Source of the DNA: Begonia masoniana
Lineage: Eukaryota > Streptophyta > Magnoliopsida > Cucurbitales > Begoniaceae
Direction: 5' to 3'
NCBI GenBank assembly: GCA_022432975.1
Contig: CM039505.1
Coordinates: forward strand, 20,095,338-20,159,337
DNA: 64,000 bases
In this document: one piece after another, positions 33,901-46,124 of the stretch
Numbering within the stretch: the first letter of the stretch is position 1
Layout: each line of letters opens with the position of its first letter
Notes under the pieces: generated by a model
The model's input: the letters and a program-made list of their open reading frames with translations, nothing else
Databases searched by the model: none
What the model was told of the DNA's origin: nothing
Program-made: the position numbers and the translations under genes

Positions 33901-35316
33901 ATTTGTATAGTGTCCTTGATGTTAAGTTAAATTTAGAATGAAGCGCATGAATTAAAATTGCATGTTAAATAGAGCTTGGCAAATTCTATTCCACCATGTT
34001 TTTATAAATTATGTTTTGAACTCTTGTTTGATTGCATCAAGTTGAGTGTTTTTGTTTTGTTTAGGACTATGTTAACTTGAGGTCTGATATTTTAACAAAA
34101 GCATGTCATATACTATCTTGTTAGTCACTAGGATTCACTTGTACGTCGAGTGATTTGTGTTTGTGGCCAAGAGCTTTCCTCTGTGGGCCGTTGGTATTGT
34201 CCGAGGTTTACGCTGGCCATGGGCCCGACAGATCACCGTGTGAGGCAGTCGCCTTTAAAGGGTGTGGGATAGTGTGACGATTTCCAACAAAGTTCTAGAG
34301 GGTTGCCTAGACCCAATAGCTTATCATTGATATTAGTTGCAAGTCTATTTTCTTTGATTAACTTGCTTGATTTGTTGTGCTGTTTGATTAACTGTTTAGG
34401 ACTTTTAGGTTGGTCTTGTGACTTAGTAGCTTGTGTTGTTTGTTGTCTTTGTTAGGAATTAAAATTTAGAGTCTCACTTTAAAGTCTAGTGCTTGGTCAA
34501 TTAGTTTAATTGTTGTTGGCCAAGGTAAATGTAAAATCAAAATATATGCATATTGTTTTATCTTTTGAGGATTGTTTAGCTTTCTACTCCAATTTTGAGC
34601 ATTAGCTATGGATGAACCAAGGAGTTGGATGGATTTTTGGCAACAAGGTATGTACCCATGAAACCTTACTTGAATTTCTTTTGAAATTAGTTGAATAGTA
34701 GGTTGATTGGATGAACTATATATTTGAGATCAACTTCTTGTATGTTCTTGCTATAATTGGATATCATGTTTAATTCTCCTTGTCTAAGCTTGATTTAATT
34801 TGTTGAAAGAACTAAAGAGTAATTTTGTGATCAAATTGTTGTTGCCTTTTGTTTTTGAAGTGATAAATCCTCACTCTATCGTTAAAGGAGAATGTTTTCT
34901 TGAGTTTTGGATTTTAAGTTGAACTTATTGTAAGCTTGATTTTAAACTCTTATTTTTTTTTTAAAATTAGGTGAACCAAGTGTTGTTTTTAAAATGGTAA
35001 TTTTCATATTTGTGGTTCACTATTTGTTTGATAGCTTAGCTAGAAAATGGAATTGTTCAATTATGCTTGCTTGAATCTTATGTCATTATCATGAATATGC
35101 TTTTAAATTGTTTACATGAACATTTCAAATTTTTGCAATTATTGAGACCATTGTGGATGGTGAAATGATTTTTCAACTTTAGGATAACTATGTTTTGTGC
35201 CTAATGTGGATTGTGCTTAAATATTTTAGTAGAGAAATTTTATCCTAAGTGTTGTAATGTCCCCCGATGAGTCAATCATTGGATTTGAGGTCAAATCCTC
35301 AACAACCGGGAGGGGA
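31000..35316 (+). mobile_element. Non-coding interior of element D (LARD-like)
   Basis: About 4.3 kb with strong T-richness on the plus strand and no open frame resembling gag, protease, RT or integrase. Internal near-duplications: GGGAGACTCTTC blocks at 32510-32550 and 32565-32605; a pair at 32660-32740 and 32820-32900 around AACCATGG; and a pair at 33240-33370 and 33440-33555. A GC-richer patch lies at 34140-34310. A short start, MDEPRSWMDFWQQG, is at 34608 with a splice-donor-like AAGGTATGT. A purine tract, GGGAGGGGA, precedes the 3' LTR. This fits a large retrotransposon derivative mobilised by enzymes of other elements. Confidence 0.75.
35308..35316 (+). promoter_or_regulatory. Polypurine tract of element D
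   Basis: GGGAGGGGA immediately before TGATATGCCCCGGG, the likely start of the 3' LTR. Confidence 0.65.
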
Positions 35317-36412
35317 TGATATGCCCCGGGTTCCAAAGATTCACCATAATGTGCCTACAGTTCGAACCGTTTAAACACAAGTCAAGGTAAGTATATATCT
35401 ATTTTATCTATCTTAATGGATTTGTGGAATTATGTAGGTAAATTGGCTTTCCGAAGCTTGGAATGAAGAAGGAATTTGTTTTCCTTAAATTCAACTTTGT
35501 AACCAAGCTTTCGTTTTATTTTATTTGTAATTTAAAATACTTTAATTTTGTTTAAGACTTGTAAATTGGCAAACTTTTAGCCTTTTGAATGTATGTTTGT
35601 AATAGTCTTCAAAAGGGATGTTGAACCGAGGTGAACCAAGGCTGAACCGGCTGAACAAAGGAGAACTAAAGCTTGAACCGGACTGAACCAAGGCTAAACC
35701 AAGCTGCAAGGAGTGAACGGCCCTGGAGAAACACTGCCCAGCGAACCGGTTGCCAGCTTTCTGCAGAAGCTCCAACGGCTACAAATCGAACCGTTGCCCG
35801 ACGATTTCCAGAGCTTCTCTTCTCTCCTTCTTCTTTCCCGAATTCTTCCTCTTGTATTAATCTTCTCTCCACCCTCTGTAATCAGGTTAGCCATTGATAC
35901 ATATTTTTGAAAATTGCAAAGGATTTTTCCTTCCGTCGGAGCGCTCTCCGCGAGCGACAAGAGAGAGTTTTTCTCTCGGTGCTCATCGGCGCGTAGCGCC
36001 TGGATGAAGCTCCCGATTTGCACCCCGAGCTTGTGGCTGCTAGGGGTGTTCTTAGTCCCTCTCTTCCTCTTCCAAGCAATGAAAGCAATGAAGAAAAGGG
36101 GTGCGAACGCCATAGTGCCCTCCGCCGAGGAATCCTTCGCTGGCAACGACGGATTTCTGTCACCGAAAACTACGAGTTGTTTCTGGGTCGGTTTCGGGTC
36201 TTCAATTCGCTCCTCCATCATTTCCGCACCGTTCTGAGCAATACCCACTTCTCGGTATGCGCCTCACGCCCTCCGTCTCATCTCCTCTGTTCGTCTCTAT
36301 TTTCAGCATTTTGAGTCTGTTTTGGGGTGTTCTTAGAGCACCGATCGTTGTTTCTATTTTGTTGTCTTCCGCATGCGTTTATTCACCCCAATTGCAGGCC
36401 CGTAGTCTATCA
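35317..36412 (+). mobile_element. 3' LTR of element D
   Basis: 1096 bp, starting TGATATGCCCCGGG and ending GTAGTCTATCA. From 35397 on it repeats the 5' LTR. Satellite array 2 starts at the next base, so D lies inside the 26-bp array. The target duplication cannot be confirmed because the 5' end is truncated. Confidence 0.82.
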
Positions 36413-39255
36413 CATCTTCCGGTCACTGTTCACAACTTCATCTTCCGGTCACTGTTCACAACTTCATCTTCCGGTCACTGTTCACAACTTCATCTTCCGG
36501 TCACTGTTCACAACTTCATCTTTCCGTCACTGTTCACAACTTCATCTTCCGGTCACTGTTCACAACTTCATCTTCCGGTCACTGTTCACAACTTCATCTT
36601 CCGTCACTGTTCACAACTTCATCTTCCGGTCACTGTTCACAACTTCATCTTCCGTCACTGTTCACACTTCATCTTCCGGTCACTGTTCACAACTTCATCT
36701 TCCGGTCACTGTTCACACTTCATCTTCCGGTCACTGTTCACAACTTCATCTTCCGGTCACTGTTCACAACTTCATCTTCCGGTCACTGTTCACACTTCAT
36801 CTTCCGGTCACTGTTCACAACTTCATCTTCCGGTCACTGTTCACAACTTCATCTTCCGGTCACTGTTCACAACTTCATCTTCCGGTCACTGTTCACACTT
36901 CATCTTCCGGTCACTGTTCACAACTTCATCTTCCGGTCACTGTTCACACTTCATCTTCCGGTCACTGTTCACAACTTCATCTTCCGGTCACTGTTCACAC
37001 TTCATCTTCCGGTCACTGTTCACACTTCATCTTCCGGTCACTGTTCACAACTTCATCTTCCGGTCACTGTTCACAACTTCATCTTCCGGTCACTGTTCAC
37101 AACTTCATCTTCCGGTCACTGTTCACAACTTCATCTTCCGGTCACTGTTCACACTTCATCTTCCGGTCACTGTTCACAACTTCATCTTCCGGTCACTGTT
37201 CACAACTTCATCTTCCGGTCACTGTTCACAACTTCATCTTCCGGTCACTGTTCACAACTTCATCTTCCGGTCACTGTTCACAACTTCATCTTCCGTCACT
37301 GTTCACAACTTCATCTTCCGGTCACTGTTCACAACTTCATCTTCCGGTCACTGTTCACAACTTCATCTTCCGGTCACTGTTCACAACTTCATCTTCCGGT
37401 CACTGTTCACAACTTCATCTTCCGGTCACTGTTCACAACTTCATCTTCCGGTCACTGTTCACAACTTCATCTTCCGGTCACTGTTCACAACTTCATCTTC
37501 CGGTCACTGTTCACAACTTCATCTTCCGGTCACTGTTCACAACTTCATCTTCCGGTCACTGTTCACAACTTCATCTTCCGGTCACTGTTCACAACTTCAT
37601 CTTCCGGTCACTGTTCACAACTTCATCTTCCGGTCACTGTTCACAACTTCATCTTCCGTCACTGTTCACACTTCATCTTCCGGTCACTGTTCACAACTTC
37701 ATCTTCCGGTCACTGTTCACAACTTCATCTTCCGGTCACTGTTCACAACTTCATCTTCCGGTCACTGTTCACAACTTCATCTTCCGGTCACTGTTCACAA
37801 CTTCATCTTCCGTCACTGTTCACAACTTCATCTTCCGGTCACTGTTCACAACTTCATCTTCCGGTCACTGTTCACAACTTCATCTTCCGTCACTGTTCAC
37901 AACTTCATCTTCCGGTCACTGTTCACAACTTCATCTTCCGGTCACTGTTCACAACTTCATCTTCCGGTCACTGTTCACAACTTCATCTTCCGGTCACTGT
38001 TCACAACTTCATCTTCCGGTCACTGTTCACAACTTCATCTTCCGGTCACTGTTCACAACTTCATCTTCCGGTCACTGTTCACAACTTCATCTTCCGTCAC
38101 TGTTCACACTTCATCTTCCGGTCACTGTTCACAACTTCATCTTCCGGTCACTGTTCACAACTTCATCTTCCGGTCACTGTTCACAACTTCATCTTCCGGT
38201 CACTGTTCACAACTTCATCTTCCGGTCACTGTTCACAACTTCATCTTCCGGTCACTGTTCACAACTTCATCTTCCGGTCACTGTTCACAACTTCATCTTC
38301 CGGTCACTGTTCACAACTTCATCTTCCGGTCACTGTTCACAACTTCATCTTCCGGTCACTGTTCACAACTTCATCTTCCGGTCACTGTTCACAACTTCAT
38401 CTTCCGGTCACTGTTCACAACTTCATCTTCCGGTCACTGTTCACAACTTCATCTTCCGGTCACTGTTCACAACTTCATCTTCCGGTCACTGTTCACAACT
38501 TCATCTTCCGGTCACTGTTCACAACTTCATCTTCCGGTCACTGTTCACAACTTCATCTTCCGGTCACTGTTCACAACTTCATCTTCCGGTCACTGTTCAC
38601 AACTTCATCTTCCGGTCACTGTTCACAACTTCATCTTCCGTCACTGTTCACAACTTCATCTTCCGTCACTGTTCACAACTTCATCTTCCGTCACTGTTCA
38701 CAACTTCATCTTCCGGTCACTGTTCACAACTTCATCTTCCGGTCACTGTTCACAACTTCATCTTCCGTCACTGTTCACAACTTCATCTTCCGGTCACTGT
38801 TCACAACTTCATCTTCCGGTCACTGTTCACAACTTCATCTTCCGGTCACTGTTCACAACTTCATCTTCCGGTCACTGTTCACAACTTCATCTTCCGTCAC
38901 TGTTCACAACTTCATCTTCCGGTCACTGTTCACAACTTCATCTTCCGTCACTGTTCACAACTTCATCTTCCGGTCACTGTTCACAACTTCATCTTCCGGT
39001 CACTGTTCACAACTTCATCTTCCGGTCACTGTTCACAACTTCATCTTCCGGTCACTGTTCACAACTTCATCTTCCGGTCACTGTTCACAACTTCATCTTC
39101 CGGTCACTGTTCACAACTTCATCTTCCGGTCACTGTTCACAACTTCATCTTCCGGTCACTGTTCACAACTTCATCTTCCGGTCACTGTTCACAACTTCAT
39201 CTTCCGGTCACTGTTCACACTTCATCTTCCGGTCACTGTTCACAACTTCATCTTC
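36413..39255 (+). repeat. Satellite array 2: 26-bp unit, about 110 copies
   Basis: Same unit and strand as array 1. Variants are almost only one-base losses in doublets (CCGGTCAC to CCGTCAC, CACAACTT to CACACTT), about 30 of them, dispersed through the array. The last unit breaks at CATCTTCAAGAAG, which enters gag-like sequence. It is the continuation of C's 5' LTR array after the D insertion. The long open frames across it are a by-product of the repeat. Confidence 0.97.
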
Positions 39256-39892
39256 AAGAAGTTGTTTTGTGAAGAATACTTCTACAATGTTAGGTGGAAA
39301 GTAAGGTATTGGAATTTACCCCAGCTTCGACAGACGGGTTCGGTAGCAGACTATGTAAGAGAGTTCGAAGCGGTAACTCGTTTCGCCAGTCATCTAGTGG
39401 GGAAGAACGAAAGTAAGATCTACCATTTCGTACTAGGATTAAGAAAGAAGTTATAGAGGAGTGAAGATGTCTGGAGTTCAGAACCGATCATATACGGAGG
39501 TAGTTGTCAAAGCTTTTGAGGTTAGAAGATGAGGAATTTAAGAACAATATCAAAGGGAGTACATGGACAGGTCCATTAAGGGATTTCAACCACAACAACA
39601 GCAGAACCGGGGCGTGAAGAGGCCTAATAAGCCAGCTCAGGATAAAGGGAAAAGACCAATGGGAACTTCTCAACTTTCTGTATGCCCACGTTGCCGGAGA
39701 AATCATACAGGGGAATGCAGGCTCTTTACCGGCCATTGCTTCCGATGCGGCAAAGGGGACCATCGAGTTCGGGATTGCCCGATGCCCGACATGAGACCAA
39801 ACAGTGCCGCACCAAGAGTTTCTGCAATGATAGAGGATCATAATGATGCCGCCCAGCACACAGCAATCACAGGTACAACTTTTGATCTGTAA
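39256..39892 (+). pseudogene. Truncated gag of element C
   Basis: It begins inside the capsid domain directly after the satellite, with QLRQTGSVADYVREFEAVTR. A break near 39455-39560 follows, then a basic linker (QPQQQQNRGVKRPNKP) and the knuckle pair CPRCRRNHTGECRL / CFRCGKGDHRVRDCP. The gag start, leader, primer site and the final 140 bp of the 5' LTR are all missing, so the 26-bp array is fused to the middle of gag. Confidence 0.8.
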
Positions 39893-40980
39893 TGCACTTG
39901 TATATACCTTGTTAGACACGGGGGCCGCACAATTACTTGTGGCAATGGACTGCGTAGTTAGGCAAGTATTGTGTAGTCAGGTCAACCCTGCAGTATGCAC
40001 TCCGAGCGGGCGGTGCAGGACGATGTAGTGTTAGTAAGAGATCAAAAATTGTATGCCAACCATATCATTATCGATGTGAAAGGATACGATGTAATTCTGG
40101 GATGTGCTGGCTGTTTAAACAACATGCCACCATCAATTGAAGGTCTGGGCTAGTGTCTTTAAGCGCCCGAACGTGGAGGAGTCCTCCTATCAGGCTACAC
40201 CAAAGACACGCTCTATGACTGTTGTATCCTCCTTAGAAGCTCAAAAGCTGATGACGCAAGGATGTTCCGGGTTTCTAGCCTATGTGGTGGATGCTCAAAG
40301 GCAAGGTGAGGTGGAGCTCCAGGATATTCTGGTAGTCTGAAACTTCTCTTGAGGCTCACGGCAGAAAGTACGAGTCTCCCTTGCGCTGGGACAAAGTTGG
40401 AGAAGCCAGACTGGAAGTCAGACTGATCGGCCCTAAGTTATTGCAACTGATGTCTGAAATAGTGGCTACTATCAGACAATGAGTTAGTACTGCTTAGAGT
40501 CGACAGAAAAGTTACGCGGATCAGAGGAGAAAAGACTTAGAGTTCACTGAAGGCGGTGAGGTAGTCCTCAAGGTGTCGCCTCTCAAGGGCGTGATGAGGT
40601 TGGTGTGGAAAAGCTCAGTCCAAGGTGGTTGGGCTATTTTCCCATCTCGTAAAGGATTGGAAGCACAGCTTACAGACTGCGACTACCAGCATCTACGAGT
40701 GGAGTCCACAACATTTTTCAAGTTTCGATGCTGAAAAGATGCGTGCGAGACCCTACTCAGATCGTGGAACTTGTGGGACTTGGATATTCAGCTAACGCTG
40801 CCGCACGAAGGAAGACTCGTGAAGATTTTGATTCTTCGATCAGGTATTGCGCAACAGGGTGATCTTATTGACGGAGGTCTTATAGCGCAACCATAACGTG
40901 AAGGAAGCCACTTGGGGATGACGACATGATGTAAAAGACAGATATCCTGAACTATATGTCTAAGCAAATTTTGGGGAAAA
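39893..40980 (+). pseudogene. Deleted pol of element C: protease remnant joined to integrase tail
   Basis: A protease piece with TLLDTGAAQLLVA near 39905-39945 is followed by the protease-RT linker (VVSSLEAQKLMTQGCSGFLA, 40227-40290). Near 40345 the sequence jumps to the integrase C-terminal part (SRQKSYADQRRKDLEF near 40500-40545; GVMRL) and a worn chromodomain tail. Reverse transcriptase, RNase H and the integrase core are absent. Many frameshifts are present. Any mobility must have depended on other elements. Confidence 0.8.
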
Positions 40981-41003
40981 AATTTTGATTAAGGTGGGTG
41001 GAA

Positions 41004-44000
41004 TGTAACACCCGGCATTTTTGGCCATGGAATTATCCCTTGAATTTTCGATTGGGATTATTTCACTATTAATATAGTGAATATTTTATCGAAATTGTGG
41101 GATGTCTAGTGGGGGAAACCAAACTGAGGTGTAACCGAAACAACGAACTAAATAACAATTAGTTGGAAACCAAAGAGGGGCAATTTAGGAAGCAATTAGG
41201 GTTGGTGGAAGTAAACCAATGGGGGATTGGCATTTGGCAACTTGTTGAAGAAGACAAGCCTTCTTTCTCCCTTCATGCCTTCTTCCCTCTCTGCTACGTG
41301 AAAACCTCCCATTTTTCCCATCTTATCTTCCCTGTATTCTCTCTTCTTCTCTCTGTTTTTTTTTTTAGTTTCTTCTCCAAGCGACAGAACTCCTCTCCTC
41401 CGTTCCTTCCATTTTCTTCGATCAAAGTTCGAGGAGCACAGAGACAACACGATCAAGTTTTGAGGCGCATAGAGGTAACACGATCAAGGCTCGCAAACTC
41501 TACAGCAAGCAGGTAAGTTCATACGTATAGGTTTGGCCCTTAAGGCCCTACAATATGGAGGTACTAGGTTTTATGTTGTCGGGATTTCTGTTGGGTAGTT
41601 AAGCCAAGGTTATGTTTTAGGTTAAGTGTATTCTGTTTTATATTCTGCTTATTATTCTGTTGCCTGTCTATGAATGTTCATGCATACACGTTTTCCTGAA
41701 AATCATGCAAATGTTTTCTGTACACGATTTGAAGTTATGAAAGTTAAAACCTGTAATGTAATGTATGGTTAAGTGTGGATGAGAATTGGCGGCCTGTTCT
41801 TGTCCTTCTCTGGGACGCTTGTAAAAAAAAAAAAAAAATTATCCCTGCCAAGGATACCCTGTGCTTTATCCCTCCCTGGGACCCGGTAAAATTACTAACT
41901 ACTAATATGTCATGTCATGTTATGAATGTATCCCTGTATCCCTGTTGCGCCAGCTCCTCTACCCACTTATACTTCCCTGTCCAGTGAAATGTAATGTAAT
42001 GTTCATGTATTTGAAAATGTTCATGCATAGCATATGCACACTGCATTCTAGTATGTTCGTACTGAGCTCTAGGCTCATAGATGAACTCCCTGTTGTAGGT
42101 ACGGATACTCCAGATGAGGACCTTGTGCCTCAAGATGATGATCTGATGTAGTTGGTGGTTCAAGCTCTCGGGGTGGTTGCTGCAGCCAGACAAATTTTGT
42201 CCCGAGGTTAAGAATTTAAAGTAAAGTCTGCGTCTGTAGACCCTTTATGGGATTTTGGTGTTGTGTTTTACAACTCTGTATAGTCCTGTGTTTTGTTCAA
42301 AAACTCTGTAGGAAATTCTGTGGACATATAGTGTATTGATTCTGTGTTTAAGTTTTCAAAACTGCTGTATTTGACAGTTAAATTATATTCTAAAGTATTC
42401 TGGGATTGCTGGGATATTTTCTGTTAGTCTCTGCATGGATGGTCTCTGGTATTAGAGCCAGCTATGCTGTGTGATTTTTATTAAGTTTCTGTCATGTTCT
42501 CTGTTTGTGTTCAAAATCCAGTTTGAGCCGTTTTGAGAATTTGAAACTCATATGCTTTTGTTTTTCAGCTCTCTGTTGGTATGTATTTCTGTTGAAAAGT
42601 TGTAAAATTCTGCCTTTAAAATTATGTCTTCGATTTGCATCCTCCGTTGCTTTAAAATCACATCTACGTTGTTGTTTTATTGCATCTTCCTGTCACTGTT
42701 CACAACTTTCATCTTCCGGTCACTGTTCACAACTCATTTCGGTCACTGTTGACAACTTCATCTTCCGGTCACTGTTGACAACTTCATCTTCCGGTCACTG
42801 TTCACAACTTCATCTTTCGGTCACTGGTTCACAACTTCATCTTTCCGGTCACTGTTCACAACTTCATCTTCCGGTCACTGTTCACAACTTCATCTTCCGG
42901 TCACTGTTCACAACTTCATCTTCCGGTCACTGTTCACAACTTCATCTTCCGGTCACTGTTCACAACTTCATCTTCCGGTCACTGTTCACAACTTCATCTT
43001 CCGGTCACTGTTCACAACTTCATCTTCCGGTCACTGTTCACAACTTCATCTTCCGGTCACTGTTCACAACTTCATCTTCCGGTCACTGTTCACAACTTCA
43101 TCTTCCGGTCACTGTTCACAACTTCATCTTCCGGTCACTGTTCACAACTTCATCTTCCGGTCACTGTTCACAACTTCATCTTCCGGTCACTGTTCACAAC
43201 TTCATCTTCCGGTCACTGTTCACAACTTCATCTTCCGGTCACTGTTCACAACTTCATCTTCCGGTCACTGTTCACAACTTCATCTTCCGTCACTGTTCAC
43301 AACTTCATCTTCCGGTCACTGTTCACAACTTCATCTTCCGTCACTGTTCACAACTTCATCTTCCGGTCACTGTTCACAACTTCATCTTCCGTCACTGTTC
43401 ACAACTTCATCTTCCGGTCACTGTTCACAACTTCATCTTCCGGTCACTGTTCACAACTTCATCTTCCGGTCACTGTTCACAACTTCATCTTCCGGTCACT
43501 GTTCACAACTTCATCTTCCGGTCACTGTTCACAACTTCATCTTCCGTCACTGTTCACAACTTCATCTTCCGGTCACTGTTCACAACTTCATCTTCCGGTC
43601 ACTGTTCACAACTTCATCTTCCGGTCACTGTTCACAACTTCATCTTCCGGTCACTGTTCACAACTTCATCTTCCGGTCACTGTTCACAACTTCATCTTCC
43701 GGTCACTGTTCACAACTTCATCTTCCGTCACTGTTCACAACTTCATCTTCCGGTCACTGTTCACAACTTCATCTTCCGTCACTGTTCACAACTTCATCTT
43801 CCGGTCACTGTTCACAACTTCATCTTCCGGTCACTGTTCACAACTTCATCTTCCGGTCACTGTTCACAACTTCATCTTCCGGTCACTGTTCACAACTTCA
43901 TCTTCCGGTCACTGTTCACAACTTCATCTTCCGGTCACTGTTCACAACTTCATCTTCCGGTCACTGTTCACAACTTCATCTTCCGGTCACTGTTCACAAC

Positions 44001-44994
44001 TTCATCTTCCGGTCACTGTTCACAACTTCATCTTCCGGTCACTGTTCACAACTTCATCTTCCGGTCACTGTTCACAACTTCATCTTCCGTCACTGTTCAC
44101 AACTTCATCTTCCGGTCACTGTTCACAACTTCATCTTCCGGTCACTGTTCACAACTTCATCTTCCGGTCACTGTTCACAACTTCATCTTCCGGTCACTGT
44201 TCACAACTTCATCTTCCGGTCACTGTTCACAACTTCATCTTCCGGTCACTGTTCACAACTTCATCTTCCGGTCACTGTTCACAACTTCATCTTCCGGTCA
44301 CTGTTCACAACTTCATCTTCCGGTCACTGTTCACAACTTCATCTTCCGTCACTGTTCACAACTTCATCTTCCGGTCACTGTTCACAACTTCATCTTCCGG
44401 TCACTGTTCACAACTTCATCTTCCGGTCACTGTTCACAACTTCATCTTCCGGTCACTGTTCACAACTTCATCTTCCGGTCACTGTTCACAACTTCATCTT
44501 CCGGTCACTGTTCACAACTTCATCTTCCGGTCACTGTTCACAACTTCATCTTCCGGTCACTGTTCACAACTTCATCTTCCGGTCACTGTTCACAACTTCA
44601 TCTTCCGGTCACTGTTCACAACTTCATCTTCCGGTCACTGTTCACAACTTCATCTTCCGGTCACTGTTCACAACTTCATCTTCCGGTCACTGTTCACAAC
44701 TTCATCTTCCGGTCACTGTTCACAACTTCATCTTCCGGTCACTGTTCACAACTTCATCTTCCGGTCACTGTTCACAACTTCATCTTCCGTCACTGTTCAC
44801 AACTTCATCTTCCGGTCACTGTTCACAACTTCATCTTCCGGTCACTGTTCACAAGTTTTAAAGTTGTAATATCTGTTCACTGTTTCTTCTGACTGTCTGT
44901 TTTAAAAAAAAAATAGTCACCGTTTTTTGATAACTGTCCAGGAGTGACGGCTCCGATCTCGGTCCCCAATCGGGTTTGGTTTCGGGCTGTCACA
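41004..44994 (+). mobile_element. 3' LTR of element C (contains array 3)
   Basis: 3991 bp, from TGTAACACCCGGCAT after AAGGTGGGTGGAA to TTTCGGGCTGTCACA. It is followed by GTGTG, the duplicate of 26705-26709. The first 1.7 kb equals the 5' LTR of C. Array 3 fills 42683-44854, and 140 bp of unique sequence (44855-44994) closes the LTR. Confidence 0.93.
42683..44854 (+). repeat. Satellite array 3: 26-bp unit, about 84 copies
   Basis: Same unit and orientation. The first six or so units are visibly degenerate (GTTGACAAC, CTGGTTCAC, CATTTCGG variants) while the core is homogeneous apart from about ten CCGG to CCG losses. Worn edges around a uniform core are typical of arrays homogenised by unequal exchange or slippage. 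Confidence 0.97.
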
Positions 44995-46124
44995 GTGTGG
45001 GCTGTCTAACCGCTGGACGTGCCCTATCTATCTGTCGAGCGTTTCCGATAACCATAGACTGACACGTACTGATATATGAAATGACATGGACAGTTTTCAT
45101 AGCATTGAGCATACATGATCATGCATTAGCATTTACATAGAGCTTGCTGAGATTTTTATCTCATAGGTGTCTTTATGGTGTAGTGATCTTGACATAAATG
45201 AGAACGAGATCCCTCCACGCGAGGAATGATGTAGTTGAAGGAGGATGGCCCGCGGGAGTGTGCTGGGCAGTCGATGCTCCTTTTGACCCGTGGGGGAAGT
45301 AAGCGTATGTTTTGGGAACACGGTAGTTAGATAAAAATGTATAGTTGAACATATTAGAATGCTTGGGTCTGATTAGTTGATAGGTTACGTTTTGATGTTT
45401 TTAAACGTTTTGGAAACTATTTTATAAACCGCTTGGTGATTTTGAACAGGAGAAAATGTTAAGTTTTTAAACGGATCCACGCGGTTCGTTTTTACGAAAT
45501 CGGGTTACATTTTAAACGTGTTTATAGAGTAGGGTATGCTAATGTTTTAGAGTATGTTATGTGTATGAGTATGTAGGGAAAAGAAAGAGAGAAAGGAAAG
45601 AAAGAAGGAGCGGACAAAGAAGAAGAAGAAAGAAGAAAGGAGGGAGGCAACTCCCTGAAATTTGGATTCCAGGGAGGGTGGCGATCGTTCTCCTAAGGAT
45701 GGGATCGATCGCCTCTTTGGTCGCCACTCTCTGGAAAAAAATCCAGAGAGTGTGGCGATCGATCGTCTGGCCATCGATCGCGGGGCGATCGATCGCCACA
45801 ATGAGGGGCGATCTGATCGCCCCTCCTATTTTGATGATGGCGATCGATCGCCGGTTTTGGGCGATCGATCGCCCCTTTACATTTCAGGACAATGTCCCTT
45901 TTTGTCCCCGCTTTGATTTTAATTGTTTAAAATGATTTTAATAGTTATATTTCAATTGTTTATTATTTGTTTTAAGTATTGTTTAAATAGTTTAACAACT
46001 TAGATTTAAATGATTTTCCAAACAATGTTCACTATTTTGATTTTAGTTTAAGTTCCGCTTAAATTGTAAAATAAAATGAAAAATTTTATACGATAAAATT
46101 AGGATACGGGTAAGGGTCGCTACA
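44995..46124 (+). mobile_element. 3' LTR of element B, second part
   Basis: It resumes at GTGTGGGCTGTCTAACCGC exactly where 26709 stopped (compare the uninterrupted 18168-18190) and ends AAGGGTCGCTACA. It is followed by CATGC, B's target duplication. It carries a purine-rich block (45575-45650) and a dense cluster of CGATCGATCG palindromes. Confidence 0.92.
45675..45875. repeat. CGATCGATCG palindrome cluster in LTR-B
   Basis: Within 200 bp, words such as GGCGATCGATCGCC, GATCGATCG and GGGCGATC occur about ten times, many as perfect palindromes, with two CCAGAGAGTG-type copies between. It sits near the LTR 3' end, like the repeat clusters of the other families. Confidence 0.85.

Noticed and set aside
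45561..45935. Overlapping frames on both strands in the CGATCGATCG island
   Set aside because: Palindromic sequence gives mirrored frames; it is inside LTR-B.
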